Below are positions 46,429 to 55,246 of a stretch of 64,000 nt of DNA, piece after piece. Numbering within the stretch: the first letter of the stretch is position 1; every line of letters starts with the position of its first letter. Below the pieces are notes generated by a model. It was not told where the DNA came from and searched no databases. It saw only the letters and a program-made list of their open reading frames with translations. Origin of the DNA: JABDQA01 sp963759125 (GTDB taxonomy: Bacteria; Desulfobacterota; Desulfobulbia; Desulfobulbales; Desulfocapsaceae); NCBI GenBank assembly GCA_963759125.1, contig CAVWXN010000008.1, forward strand, positions 186,001 to 250,000, written 5' to 3'. A program made the translations under genes and the position numbers.

Positions 46429-47372
46429 GAAACTTTCTCCAATTCCACCAGGACCGTTGCAAAGTCCTCGGCCAGATCTGCCTGCGCCCCTCTCCTTTGA
46501 CCTGTAACCGGATGCAGAAAGCTGAGCTTCCAGGCATGCAGCATCTGGCGTGGAAAGCCGGTGTTATCTCTGGAGGAGCCGTAGAGACGATCCCCAGCCA
46601 CTGGATAGCCAAGGTCCGCAAGATGTACCCGAATCTGATGGGTTCTGCCGGTTTCTATATGAACCTCAACAAGAGTATGTCTTGCAAACCTCTTTGTACA
46701 TTTCCAATTGCTTGCTGCGTGCCTGCCATTTCGCTCACATACCGCCATTTTTTGTCGATGAACCGGATGCCTGCCGATCGGCGCCACGATGCGGCCGGCG
46801 TCTTCCGTCATCACCCCATTTACCAGAGCAAGATAGGTCTTTTCAACCCGGCGATTCTTGAATTGGTCCACCAGATGGGTATGGGCGGTTTTGGTGCGGG
46901 CGACTATCATCACTCCTGAGGTGTCCTTATCGAGCCGGTGGACAATACCGGGCCGGTTTTCATCTCCTACCTGGCCGATATTGTCGTAGCGGAACAAGAG
47001 ACCGTTTACCAGGGTATTGTCAATGTTTCCGCTTCCAGGATGAACCACAAGTCCTGGGGGTTTGGAAATTACCAGATATGCCGGATCTTCTTCGATGACC
47101 TCGAAGGAGACGTCCTGCGGCTTCAAGGTCAGCGGTTCAAAGACAACTTCGATGGTGCCGCTGATGACATCCCCAGGCTTCAATCGGTACCCAGGTTTCA
47201 CTTTAACATCATTGACTTGAATCGTTCCGGATTTGATCGAGTCAGAGAGTTGGGACCTGGAAAAATCTTCCAGGGTCAGCGCCAGATATTGATCCAGGCG
47301 TAGGTTGTGAAACCGTTCCTCGACTATATATGAGAACGGCTCGTCAGCGGATGACAACCAGGGCTTCTTCAT
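46422..47372 (-). CDS. rluD: RluD-type 23S rRNA pseudouridine synthase
   Basis: 316 residues. N-terminal S4 RNA-binding domain (about residues 20-80), then the RluA-family catalytic domain with HRLDKDTSG and catalytic Asp148. ETGRTHQIRVHL is the second motif. By length and S4 domain it is most like RluD (helix 69 positions). The overlap with coaE shows an operon. Start ATG 47372. Confidence 0.92.
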   Translation of the reverse strand: MKKPWLSSADEPFSYIVEERFHNLRLDQYLALTLEDFSRSQLSDSIKSGTIQVNDVKVKPGYRLKPGDVISGTIEVVFEPLTLKPQDVSFEVIEEDPAYLVISKPPGLVVHPGSGNIDNTLVNGLLFRYDNIGQVGDENRPGIVHRLDKDTSGVMIVARTKTAHTHLVDQFKNRRVEKTYLALVNGVMTEDAGRIVAPIGRHPVHRQKMAVCERNGRHAASNWKCTKRFARHTLVEVHIETGRTHQIRVHLADLGYPVAGDRLYGSSRDNTGFPRQMLHAWKLSFLHPVTGQRRGAQADLAEDFATVLVELEKVSC

Positions 47373-47417
47373 ACAGCCGGCGATTGGTGAAGCGGCAGAA
47401 TTGGCCTATGGAGGCAA

Positions 47418-47897
47418 TCAGGAAAAAATATTTTCGATCTTTTGGCTGATTTTATCTTCTTCGACGTCCTGAGCTATGGATAGCTCTTTGACCAGCAGCC
47501 CTTTGGCCGTATCGAGCATTTTCCTCTCGCCGTATGAGAGATCTTTGTCGACGCTGAGTAGAAAGAGATCCCTCAGCACAGCTGCAACCTCAAATATAGA
47601 TCCGGTCTTGATCTTCTCCATGTATTCTCGATAACGTCGATTCCAGGTCTGTGAATCAATCTCGACGGCCCGGTCCCTGAGAATATTCAAGACCTCGAGG
47701 GCCTCCTTTTTGTTGACAATGGAGCGCAGCCCCACATTCTCACTGCTGGAAGTAGGAATCATGATTCTCATAGAATTCCCGAGAATTTCCAGAACGTAAA
47801 ACTTCTGGTCAATTCCGGCCACCTGCTGGGTTTCAATTGATTTTATAACGCCGACCCCGTGTGCCGGATATACTGCCATGTCTCCTTCAGCAAACAC
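47418..47897 (-). CDS. CarD-family transcriptional regulator
   Basis: 159 residues. N-terminal RNA-polymerase-interacting domain (FAEGDMAVYPAHGVGVIKSIE) and a helical C-terminal DNA-contacting domain (NRRYREYMEKIKTGS, LSYGERKMLDTAKGLL). CarD proteins bind the RNA polymerase beta subunit and stabilise open complexes, particularly at rRNA promoters. Start is GTG 47897 with GGGAGAAAGCA upstream. A consensus promoter lies about 150 bases upstream. Confidence 0.9.
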   Translation of the reverse strand: MFAEGDMAVYPAHGVGVIKSIETQQVAGIDQKFYVLEILGNSMRIMIPTSSSENVGLRSIVNKKEALEVLNILRDRAVEIDSQTWNRRYREYMEKIKTGSIFEVAAVLRDLFLLSVDKDLSYGERKMLDTAKGLLVKELSIAQDVEEDKISQKIENIFS

Positions 47898-48052
47898 TGC
47901 TTTCTCCCTGATTCATTGATAATTCAGCTACAGATGCGCATTCCTGTCACTATTCCTTCAAATTAGACCATGATGCAACAGACGGTTAAGGCCGGACAGG
48001 AGGCATGAAATTGATGTACAGCGGTTCTGATTAGCCTGATTAGTATCGAACA

Positions 48053-48080
48053 ATTATAAACTATAACACAAATCGCACAA
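48053..48080 (-). promoter_or_regulatory. Sigma-70-type promoter for the carD gene
   Basis: Minus strand: TTGTGC (48080-48075) and a perfect TATAAT (48058-48053) with a 16-base spacer, giving a leader of about 150 bases. It lies in the 294-base pth-carD gap, which contains no gene. Confidence 0.55.
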
Positions 48081-48191
48081 AACATCCCGATTTATTACTC
48101 AACCCGAGTTGATTCAGACGATCATCAGACTTAGAAAGGCTATCCGAGGTAAGTCTTTGGCCGGGCCTTGCCACCCTTGACTTAGAATCAG

Positions 48192-48785
48192 TTACCTAAT
48201 GGCGTTGAGCCTGGTCATCGCCTTGGCAACATCTGCTCTGAAGAAAAATTCCAGACCGTCCTCGATTTCTTCAAATCGCTGCCTAATCTCGTTCAATTCC
48301 CCTGCGCAAAAATCGGCCAGTACATATTTGTCAACATCCATGTCCGGATGGGTCCCGCCTGCTCCCGGCCTCCCAACCCCAATCTTGAGCCTATAAAAAT
48401 CATTGGTCCCAAGTTCCTTGACAATAGATCGAATGCCGTTATGTCCGCCGGTGCCTCCACCTTCAACCAGTTTGACGCGACCTGGATGCATATCGATGTC
48501 GTCATGTATGACGAGCAGTTGAGAAGGGTGTAGACCCAGATAGCGAATGAAGGATGCCACCGAACACCCGGACCGGTTCATGAAAGTCTGCGGTTTGAGC
48601 AAATTAACTCTGCCGCCGCCAACTCTTATTCTGGTACTCAGTCCCTGATGCTTGTCTTTGGAAAATGATACGCCATGGCTATCGGCAAGCCAGTCAACGA
48701 ACATGAACCCGATGTTGTGCCTGGTCTTTAGATATTTAGAACCGGGATTACCAAGGCCGGCAATTGTATAGGAATCGCTGTTCAT
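48192..48785 (-). CDS. pth: Peptidyl-tRNA hydrolase
   Basis: 197 residues. Releases tRNA from stalled peptidyl-tRNA. Family motifs: AGLGNPGSKYLKTRHNIGF with the catalytic histidine His23, LLKPQTFMNRSG, HDDIDMHPGRVKL and GGTGGHNGIRSI. It follows rplY by 93 bases, with a terminator-like hairpin between them, and precedes carD. Confidence 0.96.
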   Translation of the reverse strand: MNSDSYTIAGLGNPGSKYLKTRHNIGFMFVDWLADSHGVSFSKDKHQGLSTRIRVGGGRVNLLKPQTFMNRSGCSVASFIRYLGLHPSQLLVIHDDIDMHPGRVKLVEGGGTGGHNGIRSIVKELGTNDFYRLKIGVGRPGAGGTHPDMDVDKYVLADFCAGELNEIRQRFEEIEDGLEFFFRADVAKAMTRLNAIR

Positions 48786-48801
48786 GGCGGTGCCAAATGA
48801 A

Positions 48802-48834
48802 AAATCCGGAAAAGATTTTCTCCTTTCCGGATTT
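48802..48834 (-). terminator. Hairpin between rplY and pth
   Basis: Perfect 11-base stem (AAATCCGGAAA with TTTCCGGATTT), 11-base loop, followed on the minus strand by a T-rich TTTTTCATTT. It probably ends or attenuates the prs-rplY transcript before pth. Confidence 0.65.
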
Positions 48835-48878
48835 CCAGAAAATTGCTGCCGAGATCAGGCCATCCCGACTTAGGAAAA

Positions 48879-49433
48879 TTAAGGGGCGGCCACCGAAAAG
48901 CACACCATCTCGGGATCGCTGAGCAGGCTGACACCCTCTGGTAGACTAATATCAGCGGCGGAGATATGGTCACCAATAGCCATGCCAGACACGTCTACCC
49001 GACAGTCATCAGGGATATCAAGCGGCTTTCCTTCCACTAAAAGCTCAGTTTTGGCAATCTGCGTAAGACCGCCAAAATCTTCGCCTTTTGCTTTTCCCGA
49101 ATAGACGATAGGCACCGCAAAACTGGCCGATTTCTGAATATCAATCTCCAGAAAATCTGCGTGAAGAAGGCTGTCCTTGAGCGGGTCAGTCTGCAGTTCT
49201 TTGACCAGTACTTTCTTTTCCGTACCGTTATCGATCTTCAGGGTGATGACGGCATTACGGCCCCGAATGTCCAGAAGCTCCTGGAACAGAACTTTTGTCT
49301 CAAACTCGAGTGCAAGGGCCTCGTTGCCGCCACCGTAGACGACTCCAGGGGTCTTCCCTTCGGCCCGCATTCTCCCAATCGGAGCTTTACCGAAGACTTC
49401 CCTTACCGATGTGGCTATTTCCTTGGTTATCAT
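48879..49433 (-). CDS. rplY: 50S ribosomal protein L25, general stress type (Ctc)
   Basis: 184 residues, two-domain Ctc form. The N-terminal L25 domain binds 5S rRNA (REVFGKAPIGRMRAEGKTPGVVYGG), and a C-terminal beta domain (about residues 95-184) follows. Strong ribosome site GGAGGA before ATG 49433. It sits between prs and pth, an order seen in many proteobacteria. Confidence 0.94.
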   Translation of the reverse strand: MITKEIATSVREVFGKAPIGRMRAEGKTPGVVYGGGNEALALEFETKVLFQELLDIRGRNAVITLKIDNGTEKKVLVKELQTDPLKDSLLHADFLEIDIQKSASFAVPIVYSGKAKGEDFGGLTQIAKTELLVEGKPLDIPDDCRVDVSGMAIGDHISAADISLPEGVSLLSDPEMVCFSVAAP

Positions 49434-49509
49434 ACTTCCTCCTTCAACCAGTAGTTATTTTAAGATTTCTACCGATCTCAATTATCATCAATATATTTAC
49501 GACCTTTGG

Positions 49510-50448
49510 TCAGACGAACAAAGAACTCACCGAATCTTCGTTATGGATCCGCCTAATGGCTTCAGCGAGTAGCGAAGAGACGGACAACACTTTGATTTTC
49601 CCACATTCCCTGGCATTTTCACGCAGCGGTATCGTATTGGTGACCACCAGCGATTTGATCGCCGAACTGTTCAGCCTGTCCACCGCCGGGCCAGAAAGTA
49701 CGCCATGGGAGCAGCAGGCATGTACCTCTTTGGCTCCGTTCTCCAGAAGAGTATCGGCTCCGCTGCAGAGGGTCCCGGCAGTATCGACCATATCGTCCAT
49801 CAGAATAGCGATTTTCCCTTTAACGTCGCCGATGACATGCATCGCCTCGCTGTGATTGGGGCGATCCCTTCTTTTATCTATGATTGCCAGCCCACAATTG
49901 AGCCTTTTGGCAAACGCCCTGGTTCTCTCTACTCCCCCGGCATCCGGTGAGATCATAATGAAATCGTCAAAATTTTCTCTGATGTGATCAATCAGCACGG
50001 GGGCGGCATAGAGATGATCCACTGGAATGTTGAAAAATCCTTGAATCTGGCCGGCGTGGAGGTCCATGCACAGAACCCTCCTGACGCCCACCGCCATGAG
50101 CATCTCGGCAACCACTTTGGCTGAGATGGGTACCCTCGGTGCCACTTTCCGATCCTGCCTGGCATAGCCGTAATAAGGAAGGACAGCGGTGATTCGTCGA
50201 GCTGATGCCCTCCTCATCGCATCGGCCATGATCACCAGTTCCATAAGGTGATCATTGACCGGTGTACAGGTAGGTTGGACAATGAAGGCATCGGTGCCCC
50301 GGACGTTTTCCCTGATTTCAACGAAAATCTCACCATCGCTGAATTTCCTTACATCAGCCCTGGAAACCTCCAAGCCAAGGTGTTCCGCAATCTCTTCCGA
50401 CATGGCAAAGTTTGCATTGCCGGAAAATATTTTCATTACGTTGCCCAT
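49510..50448 (-). CDS. prs: Ribose-phosphate pyrophosphokinase
   Basis: 312 residues. Makes PRPP from ribose 5-phosphate and ATP. MKIFSGNANFAMSEEIAEHLG at the start, DLHAGQIQGFF (flexible loop region), and the PRPP-binding DDMVDTAGTL are diagnostic. Two ATGs are possible at 50448 and 50436; the second starts exactly at the family N-terminus, and neither has a strong ribosome site. tRNA-Gln lies 29 bases upstream. Confidence 0.96.
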   Translation of the reverse strand: MGNVMKIFSGNANFAMSEEIAEHLGLEVSRADVRKFSDGEIFVEIRENVRGTDAFIVQPTCTPVNDHLMELVIMADAMRRASARRITAVLPYYGYARQDRKVAPRVPISAKVVAEMLMAVGVRRVLCMDLHAGQIQGFFNIPVDHLYAAPVLIDHIRENFDDFIMISPDAGGVERTRAFAKRLNCGLAIIDKRRDRPNHSEAMHVIGDVKGKIAILMDDMVDTAGTLCSGADTLLENGAKEVHACCSHGVLSGPAVDRLNSSAIKSLVVTNTIPLRENARECGKIKVLSVSSLLAEAIRRIHNEDSVSSLFV

Positions 50449-50476
50449 AGTCTCAAGCCTATGTGATTAAAAGATC

Positions 50477-50552
50477 TGGCTGGGGCGGTAGGACTCGAAC
50501 CTACGAATGCCGGGATCAAAACCCGGTGCCTTGGCCACTTGGCTACGCCCCA
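50477..50552 (-). tRNA. tRNA-Gln (anticodon UUG) with encoded CCA
   Basis: The minus strand folds into a full cloverleaf: 7-base acceptor stem TGGGGCG/CGCCCCA, anticodon stem CCGGG/CCCGG closing the loop TTTTGAT (anticodon TTG, codon CAA), T-arm GTAGG-TTCGAGT-CCTAC, discriminator G, and CCA in the genome (50479-50477). It is on the strand of ispE and prs. The stop codon of ispE (TAG) is tRNA positions 8-10. Confidence 0.95.
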
Positions 50553-51418
50553 GCGATGGCTTTTGCCGATATTATACTGTATCCCGTTTCATTGATGAAT
50601 TTCCTGGTCAATGAGAGGGCTGCAGCTTCGGCCCTTCGTTCATTTTCAAAAAGACCGAACACCGTCGGTCCGCTTCCCGACATCAGAGCCCCTGCAGCAC
50701 CAGCTTCCACGAGCAGTTCCTTGACCTGGGCTATGACCGGATGGCGTGCTATGGTTACCGCCTCCAGATCGTTGTGGAGATCCGCGGGGGTAAACTCCTG
50801 ATCATCGCTGTTTAGAGAACCGGGAAATATAAATTTATCATCTTTTTTTGTCAATCGATAATTATCATATACCCATCTGGTCTCTACCTGAATTCCTGGA
50901 TTAACCAGCAGGTAATGGTACTGATTGACAGTCTTAACCTTGTCCAGCTTATCGCCAATTCCGGTGGCCAGGGCTGCTTCGTGAGACGATATGAAGAAAG
51001 CGAAATCGGCACCGAGACTGCGGCCGCAGTCAAGGAGTTTCTCTTCTGACAGAGGAAATCCAGACAACTCGTTCAAGCCCTTGAGAACCGCCGCACCGTC
51101 ACTGCTGCCCCCCCCCAGACCGGCGGCGACTGGAATGCGCTTGTTGAGCTTGATTTTCAAACCGTGTCGGCCTTCCCGGTTGCAGGCGAGAAAGAATTTG
51201 TGGGCAGCTCTTACGGCCAAGTTAGATTGGTCAGCGCCGGCATCGTCGTTATCACAGTCAATCTCAACAACACCGGAATCGTTCAGTTCGAGTTCTATCA
51301 GGTCGCAGAAATCAAGCTTCTGCATCCTCGTAACCAGCTCATGATACCCGTCCTCCCTCCTGCCGGTCACATGCAGACTCAAATTCACCTTTGCCGGCGC
51401 CGTCAGTTCTGTTTTCAT
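50543..51418 (-). CDS. ispE: 4-diphosphocytidyl-2-C-methyl-D-erythritol kinase
   Basis: 291 residues, GHMP kinase of the MEP isoprenoid pathway. APAKVNLSLHV carries the N-terminal catalytic lysine region, VAAGLGGGSSDGAAVL is the ATP-binding loop, and AAGALMSGSGPTVFGLF is the C-terminal motif. The reading frame ends inside tRNA-Gln (stop at 50545-50543), so the mRNA 3' end and the tRNA 5' end share 10 bases. dxs of the same pathway is at 31.8 kb. Confidence 0.95.
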   Translation of the reverse strand: MKTELTAPAKVNLSLHVTGRREDGYHELVTRMQKLDFCDLIELELNDSGVVEIDCDNDDAGADQSNLAVRAAHKFFLACNREGRHGLKIKLNKRIPVAAGLGGGSSDGAAVLKGLNELSGFPLSEEKLLDCGRSLGADFAFFISSHEAALATGIGDKLDKVKTVNQYHYLLVNPGIQVETRWVYDNYRLTKKDDKFIFPGSLNSDDQEFTPADLHNDLEAVTIARHPVIAQVKELLVEAGAAGALMSGSGPTVFGLFENERRAEAAALSLTRKFINETGYSIISAKAIAGA

Positions 51419-51460
51419 CTCGCTGCTGCTCAGCAGGAACTGAGGAAAGGAACCCAGGAA

Positions 51461-51781
51461 CTATCGTTTGGCGGCATTGACGAATCGGATCTTTACATCA
51501 TAGAGGATGTTGCGCATCAATTCCGACTCTTCTTCCGTCAGGTTGCCTTTTGTCTTCTGCTCGAGAACGACCAGTGTATCGATGGCATGTCTGGCCAGAT
51601 CAAGGTTGACGAACCTTTCGCCGCTTTCCGGGTCCGGCAGTTCACCCAAGTGATAGAGTACCGAAGTGTTGAGTGACATTACGAAAGTCGAAAAAGTGAC
51701 CTCGGGCATCACGCAGCGCCCTTCTTTGTCCGGTACCTCTCCTTCGCCGCAGACGCTGCTGCTGGTGTTTTCTTCAGCCAT
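51461..51781 (-). CDS. DUF1844 family protein
   Basis: 106 residues. The DUF1844 domain is at residues 25-105: VTFSTFVMSLNTSVLYHLGELPDP, LARHAIDTLVVLEQKTKGNLT and the C-terminal YDVKIRFV. It is a small helical cytoplasmic protein of unknown function, often found in delta-proteobacterial-type genomes near housekeeping genes. It lies between serA and ispE with short gaps (48 and 42 bases), probably co-transcribed. I cannot give a biochemical role. Confidence 0.88.
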   Translation of the reverse strand: MAEENTSSSVCGEGEVPDKEGRCVMPEVTFSTFVMSLNTSVLYHLGELPDPESGERFVNLDLARHAIDTLVVLEQKTKGNLTEEESELMRNILYDVKIRFVNAAKR

Positions 51782-51829
51782 TTTGATTCCTCTGCTGTCC
51801 GGGTCTCCCCCGGCGCTGCTTAAGTTATG

Positions 51830-53413
51830 TTATAGATCGAAACTTTGGGCGCCGTTGATGTTGTCAAGTGCCCGAACCCGTTCCAGCACTTCGGCTGAAA
51901 TCAACTGATCCGTCCCCAGAAAGATAATATTCTGTTTGCTCTCTATTTCCCGCCCCACAGTCATCCTGGAAATATTTACACCGCACTTACCCAACTCGGT
52001 ACCCAGGGCCCCGATGACTCCTGGAACATCGTTGTTATAGACTAATAACATCGGCCCGGAGGGCAAGGCTTCCAGCCTAAAATTATTCAATCTCACCAGA
52101 CGGGGCTCGTTCTTGCCGAAGACGGTGCCGACCAGAACGATTTCATCGGAGTCTGTGGAGACCCTTATGGAGAGCGTATTGATAAAATCTGAAGATTTAT
52201 CGGTCCGTGATTCGACAATTTTTATACCCCGGTCTCTGGCAATTATGGGGGCATTCACGTAATTTACTGCATCCTTTAAGATAGGGGTGAAGAGCCCTTT
52301 GAGAAAGGCCACCGTAATTGAATTTGTCTCCAGCTCCGCCAGGTTTCCGCCATACTCGATGGCAATTTCCTGGATACCCCCCTTGGCAAGCTGCATATGC
52401 ATATTACCGAGCATCTCCCCAAGAGTGATATAAGGGCCGACCTGGGCCAGAACATCGTCACTGACCGAGGGCACGTTGACCGCATTGGTTACCGTCCCTT
52501 TTTTCAGATAATCGGCTACCTGCTCAGCGATTGCCACCGCCACGTTCTCCTGAGCCTCGCTGGTTGATGCACCGAGATGGGGAGTGCAGATAAAATTGTC
52601 CAGGCCCAGCAGCGGACAATTCTCCGGGGTCGTCGGTTCCTGGGCGAACACGTCCAGTGCGGCGCCACCGATCTTGTGTTCTTTTAAGGCTTCATAAAGA
52701 GCGGCTTCGTCACAGACGCCTCCGCGGGCGCAATCGACGAACATGGCTTCGGCCTTCATGTTGTCAAAAAACTCTGTGGATACCAGGTTCTTTGTCTCCT
52801 TGGTCAACGGTACGTGAACGGAGATAACGTCGCTTCTCCTGGCCAACTCGATCAGGTCGACCAGTTCGACTCCCAGTTTTTCAGCCACCTCTTTAGGCAT
52901 ATGTGGATCAAAAGCGATGGTTTTCATTTTTAATCCCTGGGCCCGGCTTGCGGCAATGCTGCCTATCCGGCCGATGCCGATGACTCCGAAGGTCTTGCCG
53001 GTGAGTTCATGGCCCATAAATTTTTTCTTATCCCACCTGCCTGCTTTCATCGAAGCGGTGGCCTGGGGAATATTGCGGGACAGGGACATCATCATGGAGA
53101 TGGCAAGCTCGGCGGTGGTGGTGGCATTACCGTCAGGTGCATTCATGACAATGACGCCTTTCTGGCTGGCAGCAGGGACATCGACATTATCCAGACCGAT
53201 TCCGGCCCGGCCCACGACCTTTAAGCGTCCGGCTGATTCCAGCAGGTCTTCGGTCACCTTGGTGGCGCTTCTGATGATCAACCCTTCATATTCTCCGATG
53301 GCGGCTTTTATCTCATCAGGGCTCAGTCCTGGTCTGAAATCTACTTCGATACCGGCATTTTCTAGAATTTCGACTCCAATCGGAGCAAGATTATCACTTA
53401 TTAGCACTCTCAT
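51830..53413 (-). CDS. serA: D-3-phosphoglycerate dehydrogenase (long form)
   Basis: 527 residues. First step of serine synthesis, oxidising 3-phosphoglycerate with NAD. Rossmann motif GVIGIGRIGSIAASRAQ, catalytic Arg/Glu/His of the D-2-hydroxyacid dehydrogenase family (CARGG, and TPHLGASTSEAQENV with the histidine). After residue 310 there is an intervening ASB domain, and a C-terminal ACT domain (about residues 455-527) may sense serine. It heads the serA-DUF1844-ispE block. Confidence 0.95.
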   Translation of the reverse strand: MRVLISDNLAPIGVEILENAGIEVDFRPGLSPDEIKAAIGEYEGLIIRSATKVTEDLLESAGRLKVVGRAGIGLDNVDVPAASQKGVIVMNAPDGNATTTAELAISMMMSLSRNIPQATASMKAGRWDKKKFMGHELTGKTFGVIGIGRIGSIAASRAQGLKMKTIAFDPHMPKEVAEKLGVELVDLIELARRSDVISVHVPLTKETKNLVSTEFFDNMKAEAMFVDCARGGVCDEAALYEALKEHKIGGAALDVFAQEPTTPENCPLLGLDNFICTPHLGASTSEAQENVAVAIAEQVADYLKKGTVTNAVNVPSVSDDVLAQVGPYITLGEMLGNMHMQLAKGGIQEIAIEYGGNLAELETNSITVAFLKGLFTPILKDAVNYVNAPIIARDRGIKIVESRTDKSSDFINTLSIRVSTDSDEIVLVGTVFGKNEPRLVRLNNFRLEALPSGPMLLVYNNDVPGVIGALGTELGKCGVNISRMTVGREIESKQNIIFLGTDQLISAEVLERVRALDNINGAQSFDL

Positions 53414-53757
53414 CTGACTACTCTATACCCTCTCAGCTTTTTCCCGTCTTATCAGGATATTGGTGTGTTTCAGAACCCTGCAAACCAGGCGGTCCCCCGG
53501 TCACCGGCAGGCGATTGACATAAAAAACAGCGAATTATACTTATTAAAGTAGAAGAGGACAAGCGCAAAGCATGACCAAAAGACAAATCTGGTTGAATAA
53601 TCGCAGTCAAAACGATATAAGACCAGCTTGTTGGGTATTCGCAAGAAGAGAGGGTGAGAAAATCGGAAAGAAAAGCACCCATCTTTTCTATTTGTGCTTA
53701 TTTCTTTAAAACCGCAGTTTTCGGCTCAATACTCTCAATCAAGAAAGGCAAAAAAAT
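53414..53757. other. Divergent spacer between serA and gltX
   Basis: 344 bases separate divergent serA and gltX, without coding sequence that I can support. On the plus strand there is a promoter-like pair (see next entry) leaving a leader of about 210 bases before gltX. I looked for a T-box (specifier and antiterminator pairing) and did not recognise one. Confidence 0.5.
53515..53541 (+). promoter_or_regulatory. Possible gltX promoter
   Basis: TTGACA at 53515-53520 and TATACT at 53536-53541, both close to consensus but with a short 15-base spacer. It would give a leader of about 210 bases. Confidence 0.4.
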
Positions 53758-55245
53758 ATGCAGCAAACCAGATTACGCTTTCCGCCCAGCCCCACCGGCT
53801 ATCTTCACCTTGGCGGCGCCAGGACGGCTCTCTACAATTGGCTCTACGTAAAAAAGACCGGAGGGAAACTGGTCCTGAGAATTGAAGATACCGATGCAGA
53901 CCGTTCAACGGAAGAATCCATAGCCGGTATCATCGAAGGCCTTGAATGGTTGGGTATCGACTGGGATGAAGGCCCCTATTTTCAAACCGATTTCAGTGGT
54001 GACCATCGACGTGCCGCTGAGAAGCTTTTACAGGAGCGCAAGGCCTACCATTGTTTCTGCACCAAAGAAGAGCTAGAAAAGAAACGAGAAGCAGCCCTCG
54101 CCGCCAAACAAAATTTTGGCTACGACGGCACCTGCCGACAGCTGACCGCTGGTGAGGTGGAGGAGAAACTGCAGGCAGGGCACCCCTCGGTGATCCGTTT
54201 CAAAGTTCCGGAACGTGAGGGCAGAATTGGCTACGACGACGAAGTTCTCGGCCGTATCGAAAGTTCCTACGATGAGATAGACGATTTTGTCATTGTCAGA
54301 TCCAACGGCAGCCCGCTCTATCTGCTCTGCAATGTGGTGGATGATATCAGGGACAGGATCAGTCACGTCATCAGAGGACAGGATCACATGACCAATACTG
54401 TCAAACAGCTCCTCTTGTACGAGGCCCTGGAAGCACCGATTCCGGTTTTCGCCCATATTCCCCTGACCCTGGACACCAAGAAAGCCAAGATATCAAAGAG
54501 AAGTCATGGTGAGATCGTTGCCGTGCAATTTTATAAGGAGCACGGTTTTCTTCCCTGGGCATTCAACAATTTCCTGGTCCTGCTGGGCTGGTCTCCGGGC
54601 GACGACCGCGAGATCTTCTCTAAAGAGGAACTGATCGAAGCGTTCAGCCTCGATCGCATAAACAAATCGGCCTCGATTTTCAATTACCGAAAGGGTGATC
54701 CAAAGTTTTTCACCGACCCCAAAGCGATCGCCATCAACGAGCATTATCTGCGGACGATCCCAGTCGAAGAACTTGCTCCTCTGGTAAAAAATGTGCTCAT
54801 CGAAGACAACCTCTGGCAGGACGACTATGATCATGGCCGGCACCAATGGTTTCTGGACACCATCGATTTGATAAGAAGCAGGTTTCATGTTCTTACCGAT
54901 TTCGCCACCCTGGGCAGAGCCTATTTTTCAGATGAATATGAAATAGAAGCGAAACCGCGCAACAAGAATCTGCTCAAGCATCCCGGCCTCAAGCAGTGGC
55001 TGCCGGAGCTGGCCGATGAATATGAAAAACTGACAGATTTTTCTGTGGAAGAAACAGAGAGGCTGGCCAGAGCCTGTGCCGAGCGAGTTGAAGTAAACCC
55101 TGGGGTGATCATCAACGGTATGCGTACCGTGGTCACCGGACAACTTGCCGGTCCTTCGATGTTCGATATTCTGGTTACCATAGGTCAGGAAAAGGTCGTC
55201 TCCCGACTTAGAAAAACCCCGCAACTCTTTCCCGAAGGCAGCTAA
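53758..55245 (+). CDS. gltX: Glutamyl-tRNA synthetase
   Basis: 495 residues, class I synthetase. The HIGH signature is in PSPTGYLHLGGARTAL, and the KMSKS counterpart is KISKRSHG. RIEDTDADRS marks the glutamate site. AAAGG precedes ATG 53758. glnS starts one base after its stop, so both synthetases are co-transcribed. Presence of GlnRS implies this GluRS charges only tRNA-Glu. Confidence 0.95.
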   Translation: MQQTRLRFPPSPTGYLHLGGARTALYNWLYVKKTGGKLVLRIEDTDADRSTEESIAGIIEGLEWLGIDWDEGPYFQTDFSGDHRRAAEKLLQERKAYHCFCTKEELEKKREAALAAKQNFGYDGTCRQLTAGEVEEKLQAGHPSVIRFKVPEREGRIGYDDEVLGRIESSYDEIDDFVIVRSNGSPLYLLCNVVDDIRDRISHVIRGQDHMTNTVKQLLLYEALEAPIPVFAHIPLTLDTKKAKISKRSHGEIVAVQFYKEHGFLPWAFNNFLVLLGWSPGDDREIFSKEELIEAFSLDRINKSASIFNYRKGDPKFFTDPKAIAINEHYLRTIPVEELAPLVKNVLIEDNLWQDDYDHGRHQWFLDTIDLIRSRFHVLTDFATLGRAYFSDEYEIEAKPRNKNLLKHPGLKQWLPELADEYEKLTDFSVEETERLARACAERVEVNPGVIINGMRTVVTGQLAGPSMFDILVTIGQEKVVSRLRKTPQLFPEGS

Positions 55246-55246
55246 A

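Noticed and set aside
53541..53757. T-box or other riboswitch before gltX
   Set aside because: I could not identify a specifier loop, T-box sequence or alternative terminator.
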